From assembly GCA_964490975.1 (NCBI GenBank), contig CAZBEQ010000006.1, positions 33,286 to 97,285 on the forward strand: a stretch of 64,000 nt of DNA. The letters run 5' to 3'. The position numbers and the translations under genes are program-made. Origin of the DNA: DTU013 sp964490975 (GTDB lineage: Bacteria; Bacillota; Clostridia; Acetivibrionales; DTU013). Positions 27,407-42,400 of the stretch are shown in pieces; positions within the stretch are counted from its first letter, which is position 1; each line of letters starts with the position of its first letter. Under the pieces are notes generated by a model. That model was not told the origin of the DNA. It ran no database searches and saw nothing but the letters and a program-made list of their open reading frames with translations.

Positions 27407-30400
27407 ATGAAAATGAAATCCAGCTTTGCCTGCATGATTAGAAAAAGAATCAGGATGTATCCGATGAGGATCATATCAGTTGTATTGGTACTGGCGATGA
27501 TGCTATCTATATATTCTCCTTTAATGGTATATGCTCAGGAGGCGCTTCCGGAGCTGCCCGTAACGGATGTACAGCAGGAAAGCTCCGGAACCGGACAACA
27601 GGTATCTTCTGATGGGGGTACACAATTGCCGGGAGTGGACGAGCAGCAGACACTGCAGAGTAATATAGACCTGCAGCCGATTCAGACCTCACCTGCTCAG
27701 ACTGTGTCGGTTCAGGACACAACTGTTCAACAGGAACAAGCAATATCGGAAGCTGGCAGTGTTGAGATAGGCACCGGGCTTGTTATTGAAAATTTCACTG
27801 AAAACAGCGATAAATACTATTCTGTTGAGATACCGTCAGCAGGCTCATATACTGCTGCTTACGGAGTTAGTGAAGATGGACCTTCCATTCAATTGGCGAT
27901 AGGTGATGTCAATGGGGGCTTGTTCAGCAGCATCAACTCAACAACCGAAGCGGTAATGTCATTTGAAGTGGCTGAAGATGCCGTATATCCTCATAAATAC
28001 TACATAAAAATGCACAATTCAGGTGTCGCTGGCAACGTAACGCTGCTGGTGACGAAGAACGAATCTGTTATCGGACAGAGCACTGCAACTCCGAGTTTAT
28101 CATTGATGGGCGGAACTATTAAACTGATGGCGCTGAATACCATATCCGATCCTGGAGTTCTTTCACTGGCAACGCCTTTTGATATCGGAGCATTTTCCGC
28201 CGGAACAAGCAAGTATTTCAGCTTTACTGTTTCCGAATCTGTCACAATTGAAGCCATAGTGAGTGCCGGAGAGGGGGCCACTATATCATCCTCTTTTGGA
28301 ACAGTCAGCGAAGAGAGCTTTACCTCATTGCAGTCGGACACTGCAGGCATACTTCAGTATCATTTTAATTACTCAGGTACATACTTTCTTAAACTTGATA
28401 ATACTGGGCTGGTCGATACTAACGCCAGCGTAACAGTTCAGCCTGTTACAAATGGTACAATAACGCCTTCCACTGTCGACGGGACGGAAGGAGGAGTACC
28501 GCTGACTGTAACTTCAGATGATTATGATGTAAAAATCTATGAGTTCCAAGCAACCCAAGGTCTCAAATATAGTGCGGTGGCATATAAAATCAGCGGAGGC
28601 GAATATGCAGCACTGATGTGTAAATTTTCAGATGCAAACGGAGCGGGCAACAGTAATTTTTTTGGTGGGAATTTCGGCATTTCGCAGGAAATACCGTCAG
28701 CTGTGTTTACGGCGCCTTCTACCGGAAAGTATTATTTAAACGTAATAAACTGGGGAAATGAAGACGGCAGCTTCATAATAAAAATATACAGCAATACGCC
28801 TGCTGCACCTGTCATCACTCCTGAGGAAATGCTTGCTGGAACCGTTGAACCTCTGCAGATAACGATACAGTGCGAGGAAGACGGCACGTTATACTATAAG
28901 GACAGTCTATCAACAGATACTGTTTCTGCAGGATCGAATCTTGCTGTGTTTACTTTAGATCATAGCGGTCCTATTTTGGCATATACCCGGAAGAATGGGA
29001 TATACAGTGAAGCGACAAGACGCTGGTACAATTTTGATGGCACAAAGGAAGCCGGATTTTCACCTTCCGGAGGATCACAGCCGGCAGGGACCAGAATATC
29101 GATAACAGGCGCTTCAGATGGAGATACTGTTTATTATACCACTGACGGCTCCAATCCCTATAACAGTTCCACCAGACAAGTATATACGGAAGCTTCTGTA
29201 ATACAGGTGGAGAATGCCCATACGGCTGATTCGCCGCTTGCTGTCAATGCCATCATTAAGAATGCCAACGGAGTTTATGGAAACTGGGGTAGTAACTCCT
29301 ATACGGTTGGGCTGGGAGCTCCGACCGTATCCAATGTGCCTGGCATTGCCGGAAATCCTGGAACTTATGGTCAGGCCTTCAATGCAATTTTAAGTGCATC
29401 GGCAGGCACTTCAATATATTACACAACAGACGGTACAGAAGCAACCGAGGCAACCGGTACATTGTATACCGACCCCATACCTGTCAATAAAAACATGAGG
29501 TTGCGGGCTATTGCTGTTCTTAATGGACTGACCAGCCCGGAGTATAATGAGTTCCTGCAGATAACCGATCCTCAGACCATTGCTGTGGGGGAAACGATCA
29601 GAGGAATTTCCAAACAGTATCGACCGGGTTATTACTCATTTACTATTGGCGAGAATGAAACCGGTACTTACTATTTCGAAGTAACTCCGGATAATCCGCA
29701 GCATGGCTTTGTATATGACTGGTTATATGACAACTATCCTTTGCTGTTGTTTGACAGCCAGGGAGAAGTATTGACATATAATCTGAGACCGATCGATAAC
29801 AGGGAGAGCATGAAATATGTATTCGATCAAGCTGGTACCTATAAGGTTAGCGTGAGCTCAAAAGCGGCCACGGATGAGGGCTATACGCTGAAGATAGTAC
29901 AAGGTATTAAGGCACCGGTGCCCAGCATCCCGGTAAAAGATGATGATACATTGACCTATATAACATACGGCTCTCTTTCGCTTTCGACGGCAGAGACGGG
30001 TGGAAGGATTTTCTATACGACTGATGGTACTAATCCGGGCACGACTGCAGGCGGAAGTACAAGTGAGTTTTTGAGCGGGCAGGCAATAGAACTGAATACT
30101 ACTGATTATTATAAAGATAAGATTATAAAGGCACTGACTGTTTCGGGATCATCGGTTAGCAGTATCAAAACCTTCAGATACAGAGTTATACCAAACGGCT
30201 TGAACATTAGCGCGCTTGCATTCAAAACGGGCTCTAACACAAGTACATATTTTGACAGCCACACGACATATAGCAATGACAGCTACGATATTGGGGTGAT
30301 TTACCCGTCAGAGTATTATGCATGGTACACTATGACCTCAATAAAGTACGACCTGCTCATGGAAGGTGAACAAAACTGGATAGAACTCGGAACAGCCACT

Positions 30401-33400
30401 GGAAATCCATTAATATATGACTATGTTACCGATAAATATGTGACCTGGGACAGTGATCTGACACCATACAGCGGTACAGCGACCCTCCGGGCGACTGCCT
30501 ATGATGCAGCGGGTAACTCAAATGCTTTTACAACATCTATAACTATAGGAATGGCTGCCCCGACATCGCCGCAAAATCTTACCACTGTCGGAGGAACAGG
30601 TTACATAACACTGTCATGGGATGCGTCGCAGTATCCTGATCCAGGAATACTTTACTATCTGATATACAGAGGGACATCGGAAAACGATATGTCACAGATC
30701 GGCTATACTGCACCTTATGGCGGGTCGGCGCCTGTGACGTTTAATGATGTGATACAAGAGAGCAGCGGTGCTGCTTATTACTACAAGGTCATGGCCTCCA
30801 CAAATACAGTGGGTACAGGAAAAAGCAGCGGTTTTTCAAATACCGCCGGCACATCGGCAACAGCAGATGTTACTGCACCGGAAATTACATCACTTGAGGT
30901 CCCCCAGACAAATCCTGTTAAATCAAATACAACGCTTTATGTATATGCCTCCGATGACAATGGAATAAAGGAGGTCAAGGCAGAAGTCTCATTGAAGGGA
31001 CAGGGATCGTGGCAAACCGCAGCTACTATGCCAGATGAAGGCTACGGATATTTTTCCTTCGACCTTTCAGGTCTTCAAGACCTTCAGGATGGTGAGTACG
31101 ACCTCAGGGTCACAGCATATGATTATTATGTCAATACTGATATCGAATCAGCAGTATTTACTCTTGATAATACTGCGCCTGCGGCTCCTATGCTCACAGC
31201 TGCCGGCATGCCCGGACAGATAAAGCTGACCTTTGATACGCAAGACATTGATATAGATTATTTTTCGATATATGCCAAGCAGGATGGAGAAAATGATTTC
31301 TCTGCACTTGCCTACTATTGTTATGATGATATCTATTATCACAATCTACCGTCGAATATTGGACCCAGCTGGTCCTACAAAGTCATGGCTACCGATAAAG
31401 CCGGTAATATAAGCATTTACTCGAATATTGCGTCCGGCCAGGTAATGGCTTTCGTACCGGCGGCGGTAATCACACCGGAAGCTGCCAAGCCGGGAACAAA
31501 GCTCCATGTAAATGTCAGCGGCATGATGGCAAATGAATCAATAAGTTTATATATTGATGATAGTTATTACACAAATCAGACAGCAAATGGCGAAGGAAAT
31601 GCAGCCTTCGAATTTACTATCAATAAAGAACTTGTGGGTGTGCATCGGCTCAAATTTGTCGGGTATGGATCCGGGGCGAAGGTCATAAAGACGTACACTG
31701 TGGATGACTATACTCCCGTAATATCCGCAGCAGCTTCAGCTAATGCAGGACAACTGCTATCAGTGAGCCTGGACCAGTTCGGATGGGTCAATGCAAATTC
31801 ATATAAAATGGTTGAGATCTTTCTGGATTCAGTTTCAGTTGGCTATGTCACTGCAGATAACAGCGAAAACAGCGAGGCTGTAATATTATCCGGATCGACA
31901 GATATCACGATTCCGTATGGCAGCCGGGGCACAGCGATCATCAGCGCCGAATCGGATGACGGTTACTATGCTGCTGCCATACTTGAGATTGTTCCATCTA
32001 CGGCCGCAGTTTCTGTGACTCCCGCAGGCAAGCGCAGCGGCAATACCTTGACGGTTTCTGTCACTGGCTTCAAGCCCTCAGAATATGTCCAGCTGTACTT
32101 GAATGATGAATGGTTCGCAACTCCTCAGACTGATGCACAGGGAAATGCTGCAGTCAGCAGGCTGCTGGGACCAGGAGATATCGGGAGCCTGTTCTTTGAA
32201 GCATGGGGACAAACAAGCGGCCTTAAACGCACCACTTTATATGATGCCCTGCCGCCTAAAGCTATTATAACGGGACCTTCGGCCATAACTGCCGGGATTG
32301 CTTCGGAATTCAGCGCTTCCGGCTTCAATCAGGGCGAGAATGTTACATTTTACATAAATGGTGTGCAACATCAGACAAAGTGGGTAAATGCAGGAGGCAC
32401 GGTCACTTCCGGTATTACTGTCGCCGAAACAGGCACTGCTCTTATAACAGTTACCGGCAATACATCGGGACTCACTGCATCAGTTTATCGCCAGGTGACT
32501 GCTCCAACCGGACTTGCACCTGCGCTGACAGCAATTGCTGCAAACTATAATGTTGGAAGCACTGTCAGCCTTAATGCATCAGGCTTTAAAGCGGGCGAGA
32601 CAGTAAGCTTTTACGTCAATCTGACTTCGGTGGGTTCGGCTGCTGCTGACAGTTTAGGCAGCTGCTCGGTGGATTATGTCGTTACTGCAGGAACACCGAT
32701 GGTATTTTCTGCTGCCGGAGCTGTTTGCGGACTGACTGCGGTTGGAACAGTCAATGATGTTACAAGCATTCTTGGTGTATCCACCTCGGGTAGTCCAAAA
32801 CCGGGAAGTACATTGAATATTACTCTTGCGGGCAGCTATACTGCAGACACCTGCAAGGTTTATCTGGATGGCAAATATATTGGTGGCACCGGAACCTTTA
32901 GCGAACCCGGCGCATCTACTCTGTTTACATATCAGCTGCCGTACTCCTCAACTGTCGGAGCACACAGCCTGTCCTTTGCCACATCAGACGGGTATGGCGT
33001 GACACTGCCGTTAACAGTGTCTGCAACGGCCCAGACGGTTTCTGTTGACAATTCGACTCATATAATAAGCATAAGCGGATTTGCTTCAGATGAAGCTATA
33101 GAACTAAGAGTCAACGGAGTCCAGATACCGGATATTACGACAGACGGGGCTGGAGCTGCGTCATATAACCCGTCGTCGCTGTACGGCCCGGGTGAATATC
33201 ATGTAACTGCAAGAGGTACTGACAGCCAGCTATATGCTCAGACAACTCTGACAGTACCCGTGCCATCCTCACAGGCGGCGACGCTTGCTGCTGTTCCTGC
33301 ATCAGCAAGACCGGGAGAGCAAATAAACCTGACCATGACCAAATTTGATCCCTCCGACACAATCAGAATTTATATCGGGAGCCTGGAGATAAAGACAGGT

Positions 33401-36400
33401 GAGTCTATAATTGCCGATGATAACGGTTCGGCATCGGTCACAGTAACTGTTCCGTACAATCAGGCTTCAGGCAATATAACGCTTTGCGCAATCGGAGAAG
33501 AATCAGGGAAATCGGCAACGGTGACTCTTGCTGTGGCTGTTGTTGCTCCTCAGGTAACAGTAACTCCCTCAGGAGAGGAAACAGTTATTTTGCCGGGTGT
33601 ACCTGTTGAGATAGAGCTTTCCGGTTATCCATCAGGTGCTGATATAGTATTTGCCTTTGACGGCGCCAGGATAACTATTGCCGGTACAACAAAGACGGAC
33701 GCTACAGGCAGCCTTTCTGCGACCTATAACATACCGGCTTTTGCTGCCGGAGGCATACATCGCATCACAGCAACAGGCGAAGGCTATTCGGATACTGCTG
33801 AGTTCGAGGTCGAGCCGCAGCAGGCTTTAGTCAGGTTATCGGAAAACGAGGGGAAAGCAGGTCAAACAATAACCATCACCGGAAGCAATTTTGTAACGGA
33901 CTCTGAAGGCAATGCTACAGCGAAAATAGAATTTGCCGGTACTGTGATCCAGGCAGCGTTGCCATTAACTGACGGGAACTTTACCTATGATTATCTGATA
34001 CCGACAGGAATAGCGGATGGCAACTATATTGTAAAGGTCACCACCTCTGAATCAGAAGAGGCAGGCGCGGGCTTCAGAATGGACAGCACGGGGCCTGCCG
34101 CACCGATGGTTTCATCAGAGTCAGCGGCCGGATGTATTGAACTGTCATGGACAACACCCTCAGATACGGATATTTATGGCTTCAAGGTTTATCGTAAATC
34201 AGCTGAAGCAGATCCATGGACAGAGATCAAGGATTTAAGCAAGTCCACTGCTTCATGCTTACAACAGTTCGGAGTGGATATTGACAGAGGCATAACATAC
34301 ACATACGGCATTGCTGCCTATGACAGGCTTGGCAACGTTAGTCCGAAAGGCACAGTCACAGCTTCGCTGGCGTCGGATGACGAAAAGCCGTATGCATACT
34401 TTAATGAACAAAATTGTAAAGCACGGCTTAAAGCAGGCAGCTATTCATTCAATGTATCAGCTAACGACAATCAGGGAATCAAGTCGTTTGAAGTAAGGGC
34501 GAAGAAGTATTCAGGTGTTCTGGATGGTTCGGGTAACAAGCTTTATGAAAATGAGTTTACAGTCTGGTCGCTTCAGGACCCAAATCCATCGTCTTCATAT
34601 TATGGAGATAAATATTACGGGCATACCTTTAATTATGAAGTACCGGCCGGAGGAGCCATGGATGGCGAGTACATCCTGACACTTACTGCTGAAGATTTTG
34701 CAGGCAATACGTATAGCTTCCCGAAGACCTACTGGTTTGACACGACAGCACCACTGGCACCTACCGGACTTGCAGCAACAGGTCTCTCGGCAGGAGTAGC
34801 TGTTTCATGGACAGCCAGCTCAAGCACTGACCTTAACGGCTATGAAATATTTATAGCCGAAACACAGGAGGAGCTCCTTGGACAGGTAAATCCAACATCC
34901 ACAGTTGGGGCTGTAACTTCAGCCAGCTTTGACCTGCTATCGGGAGAAACCAGGTATTTCAGGCTAAGAGCTTATGACAGTGCAGGCAATAAAAGCGAAT
35001 ACTCTGATATTACAAGTGGTACTGCAGTCGCAGATGAGCAGGCACCTGTAATGAACAGCCTTAGCCCTGCGACGGGTTATGCATCACCCAGCCAGACCAT
35101 ATACCTGGGGTTAAAAGGCCAGGATAATACACGCATAAAAGAATTCGTTATCGAATACAAAGAGAAGGAAGAGGTTGACTACTCTCTCCTTAAAACTTTG
35201 GTATCCGGTACTGATTTCCAGAATGTAGCAGCCGGTCAGGAGCAAAGTGTCTGGTACACCTGGAATACAACAGGTCTTTCGGGTTATTATGATGTCAGAG
35301 TGAAGGCTGTTGATTACAGCAACAACTCATCCACATATATCACCGTGACCTACAGGCTCGACAAGACGGCTCCCGCTGCACCGGCTACCGTATCGGCTGT
35401 CGGCGGAGCAGGAAAAGTGATAATAACCTGGGAGGTTGTATCGGATACAGACGGCGATCTCTGGGGATACACAATATATAAACAGCTTCAGCCTGAGGGC
35501 GGGGAAGCTGCCGGACAGTTCACTTATGTGGCCGGAATACGCAAGGATGAACCTGCCGAATATACCGATCATAATGTGGAAACCGGCAGAGAATACATAT
35601 ACGCTGTCAGCTCGCGTGATGATCTTTACAATGAAAGTACAAGGACATCGGGTGACACTGTTTCAGTCAATAACTTCAACCCTGCGATCACAGAACTGAC
35701 GAACGGTTCAAATCCTTTGAAAATTTATGCCGGAGATACTCTGTCCATTAAGGCTTCGGGCTTTATGCCGTATGAAGCTGTTGATATGTACATAGATGAT
35801 CAGACCTGTGCAGGAACCGCAGTACTCGGCCGTTGGACAGACGCAGCCGGAGCTGTTGCGTTCTCATGGCGATATGTTGTGGGGACATCAGCGGGAGATC
35901 ACACACTGACGCTTAAAGGAAGAAATTCAGGAGCAATTGATACTGAACAGTTCACTGCTTTGCCGCCGTCAACCCTGCCAGCAGCTCCTGCGGCAGTAAA
36001 CGTTCAGAACAAAGATGTACTGTCAGTTGAAATCTCCGGCTATACTGTATCAGGCGCTGCTTCATATAAAATCTACAGAAGCGCAATAAAGACACAGGAG
36101 TCAGGAGTGGATGAAGATAAAGCACTGCTGGCTGCCAATGTAAAGACTACAGCCTATACTGATCAAACAGTAAATAATGGCAAGACCTATTACTATTATG
36201 TCGAGGCGCTTGACAGCTATGGGAATCCGGGCCAACAGACAGCCGGCGAGGGTATCCTGCCGTTGCAGGACACAACGGCGCCATCGGTTATACTAAGCAA
36301 TACCCGCAATGGAAATATAATGACAATCTATGCATTAGTATCTGATAATATTGGAGTTACCGGCGCACAGTTCTCATATGAGCAGGTTGAAAACAATGCT

Positions 36401-39400
36401 GTAGCAGGGTTTATCGGCACACCGGCCGTAAGCAGTGCAAGAGGCAGGAACGTGACGTTGTCACAGACATGGGACACATCTGGACTGCCTGATGGTACGT
36501 ACACCATCACCTCTGTTGTCAGTGACCGCAACGGAAATGAAACCGAACAGACTATGACAGTTGTAAAACGAACCGGTGCTGCAGCATATAATGGAACCGT
36601 ATCGGCGGCGCCAGGAGCTTTGCGTGCTATAGTCAGCTGGACGGCATCTGATGATGATGAATTTGCCTCTTACCTTATGTACAGAAGGTCGGGACCTGAC
36701 GGAACAACGTGGGGCGAATGGCATCAGGTAGCTGCTACCAGCCTGCTTACATATACAGATTACGACCTCAGCGCAACAACCTGCTACCAATACGGGATCG
36801 CTGTGCTGGACAGGTTCGGCAATACAAGTAACCGTGCAGATATTACTACACCGGCACAAGGATATGTAATACCTCTTGCAGACACAGATATCCCGGTGAT
36901 AGGAAGCTTTTCGCCTGCAGAAGGCAGCACGCTCAGCAAGACCAGGGGCATAAGCATATTGGCGTCAGACAATGTCGGTATAAGCAAAATAGAGCTGTTT
37001 AGAGAAGATGCTTCCGGCAGTGTAACGATTGCAGGCAGGCAGTATACAAAGATAGGTGAAAGCCTGTCGGGAGCTCCGGGCTTTGGTACGATCCAGTTTA
37101 ATACCCTGGTTGTGGCGGACGCAAGCATATCGCTTCTTGCCAGGGCACATGACGGGTCCGGCAATATAGCTTCAAAGATAGCCGCATTTTCCATAGACAA
37201 TACTGCACCTCCGGTACCGGTATTAACAACGGTGCCCTCGGAACTGTCTGTCACTCTTAATGTGAGCAGCGGAGGAGCAGCGGCTGACTTATCTCATTAT
37301 AATATCTACACCTCTGCAACCGAAAACGGAACATATAACCTTCTGACTTCAATGAAGGCGGGTGCATATGTACACAAAGAAGCTTTGATCAGCGGTAACT
37401 GGTATTATACTACTTCAGTCGACAATACTGGCAATGAAAGCGCAGCAGGAGTTAAGAAGAGTGTGGTACCGGGCGGAGATGCAACTGCACCGGCGGTCAT
37501 GACGATGACTCCTGATGCTGATGCTCCGCTAAGAGGCAATGTGGCACTTTATGCTAAGGCTTCTGATAATGTGGCTGTGACAAAAATCAAGTTTGAGTAT
37601 AGAGATATAAGCAGCCAAATCTGGACGCTTATTTCCGAGAAGTCAATAAGCCAGGGGCAGGCAGCTGAATTTACCTATAACTGGAACACTGTTGCAGAAT
37701 CAGAGGGTGTACAGCTTTCGCCTGACGGAAGCTATGAAATAAGGGCTGTTGCCATAGATGCTGCTAACAACAAAGGTTTGCTGTCAGGAGAATATACTGT
37801 CGCAAACGATCCTCCGACGCCTCCTTCAGGGCTTGAAGTGTATTCGGGCGAATGGCAGCTTGTTGTAAGCTATAATGCAGTTGGCGGTTCGTATTTTGCC
37901 CACTACAATATTTACAGGAAGCTGTCATCAGCCAGTACCTGGACATTCCTGGGCTCCACAGCTTCCAATGTCTATATCGACAGGGGGCTCGATCCTGCAG
38001 ACAGTTATGATTACAAGGTTACCGTAGTCAATGATCTGGGGCGTGAGAGTGACGGTGTTGAAAGTACTGGCATTATCAGCTCAACAGTTGCGCATAATTC
38101 AAGGCAGCAGTCATCCAAACCAGTCATCAAGCTTATTACACCTTCCAACTACTACTTTAATGGGAGCCTTTCACTTGATACCTTTATAGATGATGATATC
38201 GGTCTTAACAGTGTCAAATATGAATATAGCGTATCAGGACAGAATGTATGGAATCCGATCGCAACAATAACCGGCAATGGTATCGAACGCAAGAGCATCA
38301 ATCTGAACCCTGATTATGAGGGCTTTGATGAATTGCTTTGGAGCGCTTCGTGTATATGGAATGCTGATGAACCGGAGCTTTCGCCGGGAGCATATGATGT
38401 CAGGGTCACAGTTGAAAACAAGGGCGGGCAGGATACGGTCAGCACACAGACAAAGGTATTCCGGCTGGTAAGGTACAATACGGCGTTACCTGTGATAGAA
38501 ACTGTAGCTAATCCGCAGACAGGCGGAAAGCTGACATTGCAGTTGAGCATAACTGATCAGGAAAATGAAAATGACCAGCCAATGGACTACTTTACCATAT
38601 ACCGAAGCACGGTAAGTAGCTTTACTCCGGATGAAACGACAAAGATAGCGGACGAGGTCGCAGGAAGCAGAAATGATGACTCAGGCATCCTGGAGGGTAC
38701 TGACTATTACTTTACCGATACGGCGCTTGTCAATGGAACAACCTACTACTACATCGTGACTGTAACTGATATAGCCGGCAACATAAGCTCTGTGAAATCT
38801 GTCCAGATGGCAGGTACACCTACTGCCGACAGCGGACTTTCCATCCGGAGCTCGGCGGATATACTGGTAAGTCCTGATTATCCTGTTACAGGCAGGGATA
38901 ACACCTTAACTGCCAGAGTCTTCAATGAAGGCTATGCAACAGCAGACGGGACAGTAACCTTCCAGTATTCCACTAACAGCGGATCAAGCTGGAATGATAT
39001 CGGAACAACTACAGTCAACGGTATTAAAGGCAATACTTCCGCGGATGCTGTCATCACATGGACACCTGATAATAGCATTGTGGCCGGAACAACAGTGCAA
39101 ATCAAGGCATCAGTTGCAACATTGCCGGGAACAACTGAGCTTGCCGGTAAAACTAAGGTGCAAACGCAGGAATTCATTATAAATAAGGCTCCCTCCGCTG
39201 TTATCACAATAAAGAACGGAGCGGAGACTGTTGCAAATGGCGCAAGCGCTCCGACCGGCGTTGTCATGAGCTTTACGGCAGACGGCTCTGTGGATTCCGG
39301 AACCGGATACATAAGTGAGTATAAATGGCAGTTCGGAAACGGAAAGAGTCTGGCCGGCAAGACAGTCAGCTATGGCTACACCGAGCCAGGCACCTATACG

Positions 39401-42400
39401 GTCAGACTTACTGTTAAGGACAACCTTGGAGCAGTTAATGAAGCTGTGCAGACGATCGTTATCACCGATAACAGGCCGGACCTTTTCGTGGAATCCATCA
39501 CATGGACTCCCGAAGACCCCAACGAGTTTGACGTGGTCACCATCAGGGCGGTTATAGGCAATAAGGGCAAAGGCCCAAGCAATTTGGGCTTTTTGGCAGG
39601 TGTATATATTGACAACTCATATGCCGGATATGTCAAAGTACCGGACAACACTGTCATACCTGTAGGCGGTACCACTGAGGTTACGTATACGTGGGTGGCT
39701 TCTGCAGGAAATCATGTAGTCACTATAAAAGCAAATGATATACTTGATTCACTAAAAGAAACTGACAAGAACAACAATAGCCTGACTAAGAGCCTGTCAT
39801 CGGCACAGATCGACTTTGTTGATATAAAGGTCACAGACATCTCCTGGACAGGCAAGGGAGAGGGCCGAACAGATTTCAACAGCGAAGAGGATTTCCAGTA
39901 TACTGTAACCGTAGAAAACGCAAGCTCGACAAGGGATGCGGCGGAACCCTTCTTCGTAACTTTCCTCATCAATGGAGCAGAGGCCGGGAAGAAACAGGTA
40001 TCATCACTTGCTAAAGGCACATCCACAACAGTCAGCTTCCCTGTCAGGCCTTCGGCAGGAACAGGAAGCATAACGGCCGCTGCGGATGTGGTCAACCCTT
40101 CACACCTTGAACTTGACAAGACGAATAACACATTATCCTGCGATACCTTTGAATTTGAAGTGGAGTATCCTACGTTAACCATTGATGCCATCACATGGGA
40201 ACCACAGGAAACCATGTTTGCACAGGGCACCTCGCTGACCTTCAGTGCAAAAATCTCAAATTCATCCTCCTTTGCCGTGCGCAATCCATTCAAGACTAAT
40301 ATATCAGTAGGCGGCATACAGGTGAGGAATGTTACAGTAGGAAGCCTTGCAGCAGGCGAGAGCGCAACAGTGACCGGAAGATGGACTGTTCTCGAACCTG
40401 TAACAGGCACGGATAACCTGAAGATACCGTATGCAGTCAAAGTCACAGTTGACAGTGAATTGGCCGTGCTTAAGGCGGCAGCTGAGAAAACCGTGACACT
40501 GCCTGACTTTACGATAGTATACCCTGATCTGAATATCACCTCGGTTCAGGTGCCTGCATCTGCAGGCTATGGAAATGCAATGACCTTTATAGCATCAGTC
40601 GGAAATGAAAGCTATGCAACCATATTCACTCCTTTCACTGTAGGCTTGTATGCAAGGCGCGCAAACGAACAGAATGCTGTATGGCGCCAGGTGGCAGGCT
40701 ATACGCTGCAAGGCCTGAAGGGCTACAGTACTGCGTTTGTTCCTCTGACCTATACGCCGGGTGAGGCAGGATCATTTGAGTACAAAATAGTTGCTGATAA
40801 CTATAACGCAATTAAGCAGCAGCCGATTCTTGAGGGGCATCCCAGAAACAGGACATGGATCACGGATCCAATTACCATTGAACACAAAATGGTAATGGAA
40901 GCGACACCAAACAGTAAAATGGCTGATGATGACATGCTTGCGGTCCTGTATTCCTCCAGTGACGACTGGATACCTGTCGAGGCTCATTTCTACCTCTCAA
41001 GCGCTCCAGGTACAGCACTCGGAAGTGATGACGGCGTCACAGCCCATTATACGCTCAAGTTGGGTTCCGAGGTAAAGAGACAGGGAGATATGAATTACCT
41101 CGGCGGAAAATTTACGGCTAACATTCCTATAGCCGTACTGGCGACGGGTACATACACTCTGACTATTGAGGGAGGCGACGGGACAACTGCACTCAGTGAA
41201 ACCGTAAATGTCCGGGTTGTGCAAAGCACAATAGCCAGTGTTTCCACGGACAGAAGCAGCTACCAGATCGGTGAGATGGTCAGGATCAGTGGTAACTTCA
41301 GATTCAGCGACGGAACGCCAATGGCAGACGAAACGGTCGTGCTTGATCTGATGCTGCTTCCGCTGCTGAAAGACCCGAGAATGGGAAGGGATGAAAGAGG
41401 GAATGAAATTCTCCTAAGGTACCAGGGTGAACATATTCGCTTCCTTACAACCGATGAAAACGGTAATTTCAGCTACGACTTCTACCCCCGCTATGGTGAG
41501 GCAGGGCAGTGGGATATTTCCGTATTTGCATTCCAGAGACTGCTGGGCAATGCAGCTACTGCTTCCTTTAATGTAAAGGGCATGGTGGCTGAGCCATCCA
41601 GCCTGATACTCACAGCAGTTAAGAACTCGTCCTTCTCCAGGACGGTAACAATAAAAAATGCCGCAACTGTAGGAAATGTATCTTTAACAGGCCTAAATGC
41701 AGTACTTGTTAAAACTGACGATAACAATATAGTTGCTACGCTGGATACCTCGAATATGTCAACAACACTCATGCCCGGCGGTTCCACATCTGTGGTCGTA
41801 AACTTCACCGCGCCTCTGAACGCTTCTGATACAGCCGGCTACAGAGTGGATGTGACAGCGGCGGACGGTACAAAGACAACAAGCAATATAAGGCTCAATC
41901 TGCGGCCGGCAACTCCTATACCCGTAACAGATCCAAAGGGAGTCAAGGTGGGTATAAATCCGGGCACGGAGATAACCAGAACAATCAAGATCACAAACAA
42001 GGGGTTGGGAGAGCTCAACGGGCTCTATCTTGTACAGCCTGAGACGATACCATGGATAAAGGCGGTCAATTTGTCAAAAATCAATCTGCTGCCTCAGGAA
42101 AGCGCAACCTTTGATGTTGTATTCGAACCAGGTGAAACCATCGGCCTGGGTCAATACCAGGACAAGGTGGTTGTGACAAACGGAAACTACTCAGCTGTTG
42201 TTACTGTTGCAGCTGAGCTTTCAAGCGCAAGCGCCGGCAGCATAACCTTTGTCGTATCGGATGATACCGGAAGCCGTGTGATTAATGCCGAGGTCACGCT
42301 TATCGGCAAGGAACCCTATACATTCATGGAAAACGGAGTGTCCAGGACTTACTACCAGGCCTTCGGAGGAAGAACAGGCAGTGATGGTACACTTACGTTA